64,000 nt of DNA. It comes from an uncultured Piscinibacter sp. (GTDB lineage Bacteria > Pseudomonadota > Gammaproteobacteria > Burkholderiales > Burkholderiaceae_C). Numbering within the stretch: position 1 is the first letter of the stretch; the number at the start of each line of letters is the position of its first letter. The stretch lies in assembly GCF_937952055.1 (NCBI RefSeq), contig NZ_CALFYO010000028.1, forward strand, positions 1 through 64,000, written 5' to 3'. This document shows positions 18,125 to 29,312 of this stretch, one piece after another. The position numbers and the translations under genes were made by a program. The notes under the pieces were generated by a model. The model was not told the origin of the DNA. It saw only the letters and a list, made by a program, of their open reading frames with translations, and did no database searches.

Positions 18125-19360
18125 ATGGCCATCAGCTTGCGCGCTGCGGGCATCGGCGTCATCGCGCTCGGGACGGCGCTCGCCGGGGCGTACCAACTCG
18201 GGCGCAGCAATGCCGGCGCGACCATCGCGGCGGCGCCGACTCCGGCCGCGCTCGCGCCCGCCGTCACCGCGTCGGCTGCGCTGCCGGCAGGTCACCCACC
18301 GGCCGGCGAGCCGCAACGCGAGGGCAAGATCGCGCCTGACCCGACGCAGAAGTTCACGCACTTCCGCGTCGGCAACAAGAACGTCAAGCGATTGTTCGTC
18401 GACGGCGACACGGTGTGGGTGGGCACGTCCGGCGGCGCGGTGCGCTACGACACGCGCACCGACGAGTACAAGCTGTTCGACGTGAAGTCCGGCCTGCTGT
18501 CCAACGGCGTGTTCCACGTCGGCAAACTCGACGAGCGCATCGTCGTCGGCACCTACGGCGGCGGCATGTCGCTGCTCGACCCGGCGACGCAGCAGTGGGA
18601 GACCTTCAACATCCCCGAGGGCCTGGGTGACGCTTTCGTCTACGACGTGCTGAAGGCGAAGAACGGCGACGTCTGGATCGCCACCTGGTCGGGGGTGAAC
18701 CGCGTCAAGGGCGGCAAGCTGAAGGATCGGTCGGCCTGGGAACTGCACACGGTGGAAAGCACCAAGGGCGGCCTGCCGAACGACTGGGTCTATGGCCTGG
18801 CCGAGGGCAAGAACGGCGAGATCTGGCTCGGCACGGAGGGCGGCCTGGCGCACTTCAAGGACGGACAATGGCAGAACTGGAACCATGCCAAGGGACTCGG
18901 CGCACCGTACGAGAAGGTCAAGGACGACATCCAGTACAAGAACGATCCGTCCAAGGTCTCCGAGCATCACGCGATGCAGAAGAAGGAGATGGGCCTGGAG
19001 AAGATCGACGTGGCCTACAACCCGAACTACATCGTCTCGCTCGCGGTCGATGCGCAGGGCGTGGTGTGGGCCGGCACCTGGGGCGGCGGCCTGTCGCGCT
19101 ACGACGGCAAGGCCTGGTCGCACTACACCGTGTCGGAGGGATTGCCGGGCAATCACGTGTTCATGCTGCACGTCGACCCGAAGGGCGTCCTGTGGGTGGG
19201 CACGAACAACGGCCTGGCGAAGATGGAAGGCGAGCGGTTCCGCGTGATGACCACGCAGGACGGCCTGTTCGGCAACACGGTCTTCTCGATGACCACTGCG
19301 AGGGACGGCACGCTGTGGGTGGGCAGCTTCGGTGGGGTGGCACGCATCAAGCCATCCTGA
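18125..19360 (+). CDS. Membrane-anchored Reg_prop beta-propeller protein B
   Basis: 411 residues, strong site AAAGGAAG before the ATG. An N-terminal helix (about 7-25) and Ala/Pro linker precede a propeller with the same GDVWIATWSGVNRV, EIWLGTEGGLAHF, VVWAGTWGGGLSRY and VLWVGTNNGLAKM blades as the previous gene, and the same insertion ending in YNPNYIVSLA. It ends 13 bases before the hybrid kinase gene. The pair may be detached sensor modules for that kinase (inference). Confidence 0.9.
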   Translation: MAISLRAAGIGVIALGTALAGAYQLGRSNAGATIAAAPTPAALAPAVTASAALPAGHPPAGEPQREGKIAPDPTQKFTHFRVGNKNVKRLFVDGDTVWVGTSGGAVRYDTRTDEYKLFDVKSGLLSNGVFHVGKLDERIVVGTYGGGMSLLDPATQQWETFNIPEGLGDAFVYDVLKAKNGDVWIATWSGVNRVKGGKLKDRSAWELHTVESTKGGLPNDWVYGLAEGKNGEIWLGTEGGLAHFKDGQWQNWNHAKGLGAPYEKVKDDIQYKNDPSKVSEHHAMQKKEMGLEKIDVAYNPNYIVSLAVDAQGVVWAGTWGGGLSRYDGKAWSHYTVSEGLPGNHVFMLHVDPKGVLWVGTNNGLAKMEGERFRVMTTQDGLFGNTVFSMTTARDGTLWVGSFGGVARIKPS

Positions 19361-19373
19361 GAAGATTGGCGCG

Positions 19374-22136
<2,763 letters not shown>

Positions 22137-22142
22137 GGCGAC

Positions 22143-23198
22143 ATGGGCGAGGGCACGCTCCCGACACGCCGCCGGGCGCTCGCGGCGCTGGCCGGCGCCG
22201 TGTGGCTGCCGATGCCGGGTCGGGCCGACGCGACGCTGCGCCAGGCGCAGCACTTCCTGTTCGGTTCGCCGGTCGACGTGCGCGTCCGGCAGGACGGCGA
22301 TGCCCCGGCCGATCCGGCGCTCGCCGCGGTGATGGCCGGCCTGGCGCAGATCCACCGGCGCTGGAACGCGTGGAAGCCGGGCGACCTGAGCCGTCTCAAC
22401 GCCGCGTTCCGTGAGGGCCGCGCGGTGCGGGTCGCGCCAGCGCTGGGGGCGATGATCCGCTCGGCGGCGCGCCTGGAGCGCGCCTCGTCCGGCTTCTTCA
22501 ACCCCGGCATCGGCGGCGCGGTCGGGGCCTGGGGCTTCCACGACGACCTGATGCGCGCCGGTGCGCGGCCCGATGTGCGCGCGCTGGCCGCCTGGCGCGA
22601 CGCGGCACCGAGCCTGGCGCAGATCGAGATGCGCGGCGATCTGCTGACGAGTCGCAACCCTCGACTGCAGCTCGACTTCGGTGCATACGCCAAGGGCGTG
22701 GCGATCGACCGCGCGCTCGACCAGTTGCAGGGGCGTGGCATCGATGCGGCGCTCGTCGACCTCGGCGGCAACCTTGCGGCGATGAGCCGCGCCGGGGCGC
22801 CGGGCTGGCACATCGGCATCCGCGACCCGCAGGGCGAAGGGCTCGTCGCCCGCCTCACCACCGAAGCGCGTGAGGCGGTGGTCACCTCGGGAAGCTACGA
22901 GCGCTTCCGCATGCTGGACGGCGAGCGCATCGGCCACATCCTCGACCCGGGAACCCTGGCGCCGGCGTCGGAACTGCTCAGCGTGACCGTGGTGCACCGG
23001 TCTGCAGCGTACGCCGATGCCGCGGCCACCGCCCTCCTGGTGGCGGGTCCGCAACGCTGGCGGCCCGTGGCCGAGCGCATGGGCGTGTCGCGCGTGCTGG
23101 TGATCGACCGTCAGGGTCGCGGCCAGGTCACCGCGGCCCTGGCGGGCCGCCTGCAGGGGTCGGACGCAGCGTGGCGGAGCCGCATCGCGGTGGTTTGA
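22143..23198 (+). CDS. apbE: ApbE family FAD:protein FMN transferase
   Basis: 351 residues with a Tat-like leader (TRRRALAALAG). Family motifs: DFGAYAKGVAIDRA (FAD site), VDLGGNL, HILDPGTL and the C-terminal SAAYADAAATALLV metal/FAD-binding region. The enzyme attaches FMN from FAD to a threonine or serine of exported redox proteins and needs Mg2+. No flavinylated partner with an obvious FMN-binding domain is in the window. It starts six bases after the hybrid kinase stop. Confidence in family is high; substrate unknown. Confidence 0.93.
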   Translation: MGEGTLPTRRRALAALAGAVWLPMPGRADATLRQAQHFLFGSPVDVRVRQDGDAPADPALAAVMAGLAQIHRRWNAWKPGDLSRLNAAFREGRAVRVAPALGAMIRSAARLERASSGFFNPGIGGAVGAWGFHDDLMRAGARPDVRALAAWRDAAPSLAQIEMRGDLLTSRNPRLQLDFGAYAKGVAIDRALDQLQGRGIDAALVDLGGNLAAMSRAGAPGWHIGIRDPQGEGLVARLTTEAREAVVTSGSYERFRMLDGERIGHILDPGTLAPASELLSVTVVHRSAAYADAAATALLVAGPQRWRPVAERMGVSRVLVIDRQGRGQVTAALAGRLQGSDAAWRSRIAVV

Positions 23199-23387
23199 CG
23201 GCACAGGGCACGGTCAGGGCGGCGCGCCCGGGCCCCTCGCACGGGCACGGCACGCAGGCCACTCGTCGCCGATCGTGTGCGGCGCCAGCCGTGACTGGCT
23301 GCGCGTGCAGATGTTCACGGGCCGGGCCGCGGCGGGCGGCAAGTCCATCCGGCCGGAGCCGAAAGCAGGGCGTCAGGAGTCGACGCC

Positions 23388-23747
23388 ATGCAACGGTTCG
23401 CAATCGCAGCACTTGGGGGCCTGCTGGGGCTCCTGCCCACACAGAGTCCCGCACAGACGGAGTGGCTGTGCGGTCTGAGCGAGGATGCGATGCGGCTGGT
23501 CTGCGTGGCCGAGGCCGGCCCGCGAGATAGCCCGAAACCCGCGCTGCGGCCCGTCGCCCAGGTGAACGGAACGAAGTTTCCGCTCGACCCGCGCCGCCTC
23601 TACACGGTCGAACTGTGGGGGCCGGCGACGGAGATGGACTTCGTCGAGGAGCTGGCTCGCTCGACCATGTGCTATCGCAGCCCGGCCTGTGCGGTCACGT
23701 TCATCGGTCCGCGCATCGAGGTGGCGCTCTCGCAACGGCAGCCCTGA
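23388..23747 (+). CDS. Small secreted protein of unknown function
   Basis: 119 residues with a signal peptide (cleavage SPA-QT) and an AGGAG site upstream of the ATG. The mature part has four cysteines (in WLCGLSE, RLVCVAE and MCYRSPACAV), consistent with disulfides, and no heme motif. I do not recognise the family. The preceding gap 23199-23387 shows no clear promoter. Confidence 0.7.
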   Translation: MQRFAIAALGGLLGLLPTQSPAQTEWLCGLSEDAMRLVCVAEAGPRDSPKPALRPVAQVNGTKFPLDPRRLYTVELWGPATEMDFVEELARSTMCYRSPACAVTFIGPRIEVALSQRQP

Positions 23748-23778
23748 GCCCTCGTTGGACGGCCGCGGCTGGCCGAGC

Positions 23779-23795
23779 CGGGCTCCGCGAGCCCG
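23779..23795. terminator. Hairpin downstream of the small secreted protein
   Basis: CGGGCTC-CGC-GAGCCCG, perfect 7-bp stem with a 3-base loop, about 30 bases after the stop at 23747. No T tract follows. Confidence 0.4.
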
Positions 23796-23883
23796 CTTCG
23801 CCGCCGCCCGCACCGTGCGCCGTGAAGTTGTCGGACACTTGGCACTCGACCCATCACAGCCGCCTTCGCGAGGGAGAACCGCC

Positions 23884-24867
23884 ATGAGCTGTCGCGCACG
23901 ACGCGGACGCAGCGCGCAGGCGCGCAGGTCCGCATCGGACACCCGGACTGCGAGCCGCGCCCTGCTCGCGCCGACGCTGCTGGCCGTGCTGCTCGCCACG
24001 TCGACGCCGGTACCCAGCCAGGGGGCCGACGCACCGACCTATGCCGACCTGTCGCCCCTCCTCGTGCAGCGCTGCGTCATGTGCCACGGCGGGAATACGC
24101 CTGCGGCCGGGCTGCGGCTGGACAGCCTCGAGGCGGTGCTGAGAGGCAGTGCGCGAGGGCCCGTCGTGAAGAGCGGCGAGCCGGCGGGCAGCGAGCTGAT
24201 CCGTCGCCTGAAGGGCATCAGCCAGCCGCGCATGCCGATGACGGGGCCGCCGTTCCTGACCGACCAGGAGATCGCGCAGTTCGAGCGCTGGATCGCCGGC
24301 GGCCTGCAGGGCGGAAAGGCGATCGCGGCGACGAAGGCCGCGCCGACAGCGCCGGCACCGGGGGAGCCCGTGACCTATCTGCACGTCGCGCCGATCCTGG
24401 CGACGCGCTGCGCGAAGTGCCACACCGACAGCGGGCTCATGGGTGCGGCTCCGGAGGGCTACAGGCTCACCTCGCACGCGTCCACGCTGTCCGCCGCGGA
24501 TCGTGTGCGGGTCGTTCCGGGGCACCCCGCGGCGAGCGAACTGGTGCGCCGCATTCGCGGGCAGGCGCGACCGCGCATGCCGTTCGACGGGCCGCCCTAC
24601 CTCAGCGGCGAGGAAGTGCGTCTGATCGAGGCCTGGATCAGCCAGGGTGCGCGTGATGCCGCCGGCGCGCCTGCACCCGTTCCGGTCGGCGCCCGGGTGC
24701 GCCTGCACGGGACCCTGGGCACGAACTGGCAGCTCGACGACCTGCCCCTGGCCGTGACGCCTTCGTCCCGGATCGACGGACGGGCCGCCGCGGGCAGCTA
24801 CACCGAGGTTCGAGGGCGCGTCGACGAGGGCGGCCGCATCGTCGTCGACCGGTTGCGCAGCCGTTAA
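23884..24867 (+). CDS. Diheme c-type cytochrome with C-terminal beta domain
   Basis: 327 residues. An Arg-rich leader is followed by a signal peptide-like stretch (about 27-48). Two similar domains of the planctomycete cytochrome type each have CXXCH (CVMCHGGN at about 64, CAKCHTDS at about 173) and a repeated pattern PRMPMTGPPFLTxxEIxxxxxWIxxG / PRMPFDGPPYLSxxEVxxIxAWISQG. The last 60 residues (VRLHGTLGTNWQLDDLPLAVT onward) form a small beta domain like those in DUF5666 proteins. Preceded by GAGGGAGAA. It converges with the kinase gene, leaving only 14 bases between the two stops. Confidence 0.85.
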   Translation: MSCRARRGRSAQARRSASDTRTASRALLAPTLLAVLLATSTPVPSQGADAPTYADLSPLLVQRCVMCHGGNTPAAGLRLDSLEAVLRGSARGPVVKSGEPAGSELIRRLKGISQPRMPMTGPPFLTDQEIAQFERWIAGGLQGGKAIAATKAAPTAPAPGEPVTYLHVAPILATRCAKCHTDSGLMGAAPEGYRLTSHASTLSAADRVRVVPGHPAASELVRRIRGQARPRMPFDGPPYLSGEEVRLIEAWISQGARDAAGAPAPVPVGARVRLHGTLGTNWQLDDLPLAVTPSSRIDGRAAAGSYTEVRGRVDEGGRIVVDRLRSR

Positions 24868-24881
24868 CCGCCGCCACACGG

Positions 24882-26480
24882 TCAGCCGTGCCGGCTCGAG
24901 AGGTTTGGCTCCGGCGACACCGTGGGCAGGGTGATCTCGATCGCGCCGTCGACGGCCACGGCGTCCGCACCCATGTCGGCGATGCGCCTGCGGATCGCCT
25001 CCAGCCGCGGCAGCGCGAACCAGTCGGCGAGGCCGGTGGTGGCGCCGCCGATGCGCACCAGCACACGATCGTCCTGGGGGTGCGTCTCCACCACGACTCG
25101 CTTGAAGTGATGCGGCTCGTCGTCCACGCAGGCCTGCAGCAGGTTCATCACCACCTCGTTGAGATGGTCGGGCACCAGTTCGCAGGCCGGCACGCCCGCG
25201 CCCGGGCGGAACTCGATCGGCGCGCTGCGAAAGCGCCGGTCGAAGGTGAGGAATTCGCACACCGCCTTGAGCATCGCGTTCACGTCCACCCATTCGGGCG
25301 ATTCGCTGCGGGCGGCGGCGAAGTCGGCGATCTGCCGCATCATGCGGGCGATGCGCTCGCCCTGCGAACGGATCTGCCGCGCGGCGTTTCGCTCGGAGTC
25401 GGGCAGTTCGCCCGCCACGCCCTGGATCACCGCCAGCGGGTTGCCGACCTCGTGCGCGACGTTGGCGGCCATGGTCGCCAGCGCGGCCATCTTCTCGCGA
25501 TGCCAGCGCTGCTCGCGCTGTGCCGCCTCGGCCTGCGCCTGCGCCTGCCGGTCGATGATGCGCTGGCCGACGCGCACGATGGCCAGCGAGATCATGTACA
25601 GCAGCAAGATCAGGCTGCCGACGATGACCAGGAACTGGTCGGAGCTGCGCACCACCTTGTCCTGGTTGCTGCGGGCGGTGCTCTCCACGCGCGTCTGGTT
25701 GCCGCTGGTGATCTGCGCGAACCTGCGCGAGGCGCTGCGGATCTGATCCAGGAAGGGCGTGACGTCGGAGTAGAGTTCCACCACGCCAAGCACCGCGTCG
25801 CCACCGCCGGAGCGCACCGGCACGTAGGTGGAGATGAGGTCGCGGTTCTCGACCGTCCGCTCGAAGGCACTGAAACGATCGCGGTGCGTCAGCTCGCTCG
25901 CCGGCTGGCCCTCGGCGGCGGAGCGCCAGCCGGCGTTCTCGGCGGCGTACTCGCCGATCTGCCGGTGCTCCGACGAATAGACCGTGATGCCGCGCATGTC
26001 GAACACCTTGATCTTGAAGACGGTGGTGCTCTGCATCGCGGCGTAGGCCTTCGCGTCCATGGTCTTGAAGGCCGGCAGCGCGACGAGGCGCCGGCCCATC
26101 TCGGCGAAGCAGTCGCGTCGCGCGGCGGCAGGCTCGGCGGGCAGCGCCAGACACGGCGCGACCGGCAGCCGCTGGGACGCGGCGAGGAAGGGGCCGAAAT
26201 CGCTGGCCCACAGCATGTTGGCCACCAGCCGCGTCAGGTTGACGTGGTTGGCCTCGTGCACGGCCAGCAGCGTGGCGCGCGAGGCTTCCTCGTGCTGCTG
26301 CGCCAGTTCGTCCTGCGCCTGACGGAAGAAGGCGGCCTGCTCCCGCTGTACTTGGGCGAAGAACGCCTCCTCGTTGCGCTGCAGGAAGTACAGCACGGCG
26401 CCCACCGTGACGAACGCCACCGCCGTGCTCAGCGTGAAATAGCGCATCAGCCGGAAGCCGGCGGGTGCGGTGTGCGGCAT
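24882..26480 (-). CDS. Membrane sensor kinase with degenerate ATPase domain
   Basis: 532 residues from the ATG preceded by AAAGGAAG. Two membrane helices (about 13-33 and 283-302) bracket a 250-residue periplasmic region with a helical stalk and a Cache-like fold (VFKIKVFDMRGITVYSSEHRQIGEYAAENAGW, then LISTYVPVRSGG-x-LGVVELYSDVT). His343 lies in NVAHEVGNPLAVIQG. The ATPase part has a weak N-box (LNEVVMNLLQACVDD) and no recognisable DxGxG or GxGxG box. No regulator is adjacent. The catalytic half resembles that of the 13214 kinase, suggesting a shared, non-canonical output. Confidence 0.85.
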   Translation of the reverse strand: MPHTAPAGFRLMRYFTLSTAVAFVTVGAVLYFLQRNEEAFFAQVQREQAAFFRQAQDELAQQHEEASRATLLAVHEANHVNLTRLVANMLWASDFGPFLAASQRLPVAPCLALPAEPAAARRDCFAEMGRRLVALPAFKTMDAKAYAAMQSTTVFKIKVFDMRGITVYSSEHRQIGEYAAENAGWRSAAEGQPASELTHRDRFSAFERTVENRDLISTYVPVRSGGGDAVLGVVELYSDVTPFLDQIRSASRRFAQITSGNQTRVESTARSNQDKVVRSSDQFLVIVGSLILLLYMISLAIVRVGQRIIDRQAQAQAEAAQREQRWHREKMAALATMAANVAHEVGNPLAVIQGVAGELPDSERNAARQIRSQGERIARMMRQIADFAAARSESPEWVDVNAMLKAVCEFLTFDRRFRSAPIEFRPGAGVPACELVPDHLNEVVMNLLQACVDDEPHHFKRVVVETHPQDDRVLVRIGGATTGLADWFALPRLEAIRRRIADMGADAVAVDGAIEITLPTVSPEPNLSSRHG

Positions 26481-26724
26481 CGTCTTCCTTTCTTCGTCGC
26501 GCGCGTCGCCCATCCTAGCCGTCCGGCGCGCGGCGATCCGAATCCAGGAGGCACGGTTCGTGCGGGATTGACAAGCCGCCACAGGAATTTGCCGCGCGCC
26601 GCGCCGTCCGGGGTGACCACACCTCGCCCGCCGGCGCTTGCACGACGGCGCGCGAGGACGAGGCGATGCCCGGACGCAAGGCGCAGGCCATCGGCCCGAT
26701 TGCCGTTCGCGCCGGCCGCGGCGA

Positions 26725-27291
26725 TCAGTCCTTGCGCGCCGGCTTCAGGAAGGTGACCACCTGCATGTCCGGCGCATTGCGTGACGCGCAACTCGCCGAC
26801 TCCAGTGTTGCCTCGGCTTCGTGAAGGATGTTGATGACGTCGACGTAGTCGCGGTCCTTGACCATCATCAGCGCCGTGCGGCCGACCTCGTTGCGGGCCA
26901 GCGGATCGGCGCCGCCGCGCAGCAGCGCGCTCACCACGCCGGCCTCGCCGTTGCCCGCGGCGTACATCAGCGGACGCACGCCGTAGCCGATCTTCGCCTC
27001 CTTGTCGGCCCCGGCGGCCAGCAGCAGCTCCACCACCTCCGGATGGCCACGGTCCTCGTCGGGGTTGTAGCAGGCGTGGAACAGCGCCGTGAAGCCGCGT
27101 TCGTCGGCAGCGTTCACGTCGGCACCCTTGTCGATCAGCCTGGCGACGACGTCGCGCTGGCCCAGCACGGCGGCGAGCATCAAGGGCGTGGTGCCGCCGG
27201 CACCGGCGACGTTCAAGCGCTCGGCGCTGGCCAGGCGTTCCACGGCATCGAGGTCGCCGGCTCGAATCGCGTCGAAGAGTGAGTCGGTCAT
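26725..27291 (-). CDS. Ankyrin-repeat protein
   Basis: 188 residues, no signal peptide. Four to five ankyrin repeats (GTTPLMLAAVLGQRDVVARLIDKGADVNAAD, RGFTALFHACYNPDEDRGHPEVVELLLAAGADKEAK and following). Ankyrin repeats mediate protein binding. It lies 26 bases downstream of the DsrK-like gene on the same strand, so it may be the last gene of that operon. The following 244-base gap to the kinase has no confident promoter. Confidence 0.9.
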   Translation of the reverse strand: MTDSLFDAIRAGDLDAVERLASAERLNVAGAGGTTPLMLAAVLGQRDVVARLIDKGADVNAADERGFTALFHACYNPDEDRGHPEVVELLLAAGADKEAKIGYGVRPLMYAAGNGEAGVVSALLRGGADPLARNEVGRTALMMVKDRDYVDVINILHEAEATLESASCASRNAPDMQVVTFLKPARKD

Positions 27292-27317
27292 GTCGGTCCC
27301 GTGCCGCGCTGCCACGC

Positions 27318-28613
27318 TCAGTCCGCCAGCCGGTCGGCCACCAGCTCCAGCAGGCTCTCGGTGCGCCGGTTCCAGCCGGCATGCTTGGCGCCCTGTTCCA
27401 GCGTGATGCGGCACTGGCCGCAACTGGTGACGAAGCGCTTGGCGCCCGTGGCCTCGACCTGCTGCTGCTTCAGCGCGAACACCTTGTGCCGCAGCGGAGC
27501 GGCGCGCTGGTTCGAGACCACGCCGCCGCCGCCGCCGCAGCAGTAGCCACCGATGCCGTGGTCCTGCAGCTCCCTGAGCTCGAAGCCCAGCGCGGCGAGC
27601 ACGCGGCGTGCCGCCGCCTCCAGACCGCCGCGACGCACGATCTGGCAGGGGTCGTGGAAGGTGGCCGTGTCGCCGATCGGCTCGACGCGGATGCGCCCGT
27701 CGGCGAGCAGCTCGTCGAGGAACTCGGTCATGTGAATGATGCGCACCGGCAGCGCCTTGCCGTACCACTTCGCCGCCTCCCAGCGGGCGGCGCCGTAGGC
27801 GTGGCCGCACTCGGGCAGCAGCACGGTCTTCGCACCGATCTTCACCGCGGTGTCGACGATGGCGCGGGTGAGCTTCTCCTGCAGTTCCAGGTCACCGTTG
27901 TTGAAGCCGATGTTGGAGGCGTCGAAGCCCTCGCGATGCATGGTCCAGCGCAGTCCGGCGCGATTCAGGATCTTCGCCGCGTCGGCCAGCGACTTGGTGT
28001 GCTCGCCCAGCTCGGCCGGCGCCGCGGTGACGAGGATGTCAGCCTGCGGCAGGTCGCAGGGGATGGCCACGCCGTGCTCGGCCGACACCTCGGCGAGGAT
28101 GTCCGGCAGGTCCTCGCCCGGTGTGGCGGTGCTGCCCCATTGCCGCGCCGTGCGATCCATCAGCGCCAGGCGCTCGGGCATCAGTCCGGCCTTGAACATG
28201 CCGTGACGCGCCACCTTGACCAGCTCGGCGATGTCGATGCCCATCGGGCAGGCGGTGGTGCAGCGACCGCACATCGTGCAGGAGTCGTAGAGCAGTTCCT
28301 GCCACTGCTGCAGTTCGTCGACGTCCGGTGCCCGCACCAGCCCGAGCGCGCGCACCAGTGGCGCCAGCGGCCCGGCCTCGCGGCGGTACGCGCGGCGCAG
28401 CAGTTCGAGCTTGCGGATCGGCGTGTACTTCGGATCGCCGGTGCTGACGTGAAAGTGGCAGGCCTGTGCGCATTGGCCGCAGTGCACGCACGACTCGAGG
28501 TGCAGCGAGGCGGTGACGCCGAACTCGCGCAGCCAAGCCCCCATCGCGGCCTGGACGCGCGCGTCGTCGCCGAGATCGCCCTGGCGGTCGAAGGTCGGGG
28601 CGGCGGCGCTCAC
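27318..28613 (-). CDS. DsrK/HdrD-like iron-sulfur protein
   Basis: 431 residues, GTG start overlapping the previous stop. Two [4Fe-4S] motifs near the N-terminus (CVHCGQCAQACHF and CTMCGRCTTACPM) precede a CCG domain whose cysteines (in CGHAYG, HDPCQ, GYCCGGGGG, SCGQC) match the non-cubane cluster site of HdrD/DsrK, the catalytic centre for disulfide chemistry. With the cytochrome b-like subunit upstream it forms a second DsrMK-type module, distinct from the dsrMK in the dsr operon. The natural disulfide is unknown; electrons would pass to quinone. Confidence 0.88.
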   Translation of the reverse strand: MSAAAPTFDRQGDLGDDARVQAAMGAWLREFGVTASLHLESCVHCGQCAQACHFHVSTGDPKYTPIRKLELLRRAYRREAGPLAPLVRALGLVRAPDVDELQQWQELLYDSCTMCGRCTTACPMGIDIAELVKVARHGMFKAGLMPERLALMDRTARQWGSTATPGEDLPDILAEVSAEHGVAIPCDLPQADILVTAAPAELGEHTKSLADAAKILNRAGLRWTMHREGFDASNIGFNNGDLELQEKLTRAIVDTAVKIGAKTVLLPECGHAYGAARWEAAKWYGKALPVRIIHMTEFLDELLADGRIRVEPIGDTATFHDPCQIVRRGGLEAAARRVLAALGFELRELQDHGIGGYCCGGGGGVVSNQRAAPLRHKVFALKQQQVEATGAKRFVTSCGQCRITLEQGAKHAGWNRRTESLLELVADRLAD

Positions 28614-29293
28614 GACAGCGCTCCGCGGTGGCCGAAGCGCAGCCCGGTGGCGCCGCGCGAGAACGCGAACAGCACGGCATGCATCAGCTTGCCGAACGGG
28701 AACCAGAGCAGCAGCAGTTCGAACGACAGCAGGTGGATCGCCAGCGGCCCGCCATAGATGACGTGGTCGCGCGCAAGGATGGCCGAGGAAGGCTCGCCCG
28801 CCACCGCCATGCCGGTGACGAAAGGCAGGAAGGTCAGCGTCCAGCTGATCATGTCGTCGGCGCTGGAGATCGATCGGCGCACCGGGTCGGTCAGGCGCAT
28901 CGACAGCGCGATCAGCAGCGTGACGATGGTCAGGCTGGCCGACAGGTACATCACCGGGTCCGGGAGCGCCGTCCAGGTCAGGCCGGTGAGCCGCTGCACG
29001 AAGGCGATGTGCGGTGCGTAGCCGAAGAAGACCAGCGCCAGGCCGATGTGGAAGGCGTAGCCGTTGATCGTGACGAAGCGGCTGCGCGCGATGAACTCGC
29101 GCCGCGGCCACATCGCCCGCACATTGGCGTGCAGCACCGAGAGCAGCACGCCGGGCGAGTGCTCGCGCGGCGGCGACAGGTCGGGCAGGCGCGGCCGGAT
29201 CAGAATGCCCACCAGCCGCCACAGCGTGCCGAGCACGAACACTGCCAGCGACGCGTAGAGCGCGGGCCCGCGCGCGAATTCGAGCAGTGTCAT
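28610..29293 (-). CDS. DsrM/NarI-like membrane cytochrome b
   Basis: 227 residues, five to six membrane helices. Histidines suited to bind heme b occur in NGYAFHIGLALVFFGYAPH and in AIHLLSFELLLLWFPFGKLMHAVLF, the pattern of DsrM and NarI gamma subunits. It links the DsrK-like protein to the quinone pool. It starts 19 bases after the SQR-like gene and overlaps the DsrK-like gene. Confidence 0.88.
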   Translation of the reverse strand: MTLLEFARGPALYASLAVFVLGTLWRLVGILIRPRLPDLSPPREHSPGVLLSVLHANVRAMWPRREFIARSRFVTINGYAFHIGLALVFFGYAPHIAFVQRLTGLTWTALPDPVMYLSASLTIVTLLIALSMRLTDPVRRSISSADDMISWTLTFLPFVTGMAVAGEPSSAILARDHVIYGGPLAIHLLSFELLLLWFPFGKLMHAVLFAFSRGATGLRFGHRGALS

Positions 29294-29312
29294 GGCGTGA
29301 TCCTTCGCGGGT

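Noticed and set aside
23851..23866. TGGCAC sigma-54 -24 element before the diheme gene
   Set aside because: The -12 half (TTGC at the correct spacing) is missing.
24882..26480. Ordinary active NtrB-type kinase
   Set aside because: The usual ATPase G boxes are not visible in the C-terminal domain, so normal activity cannot be claimed.
26568..26573. Perfect TTGACA -35 element in the gap 26481-26724
   Set aside because: On that strand no -10 follows at the right distance and no plus-strand gene starts downstream.
28610..29293. Nitrate reductase gamma subunit
   Set aside because: No narGHJ is nearby and the partner is a DsrK/HdrD-like CCG protein, so a DsrM-type role is the better fit.
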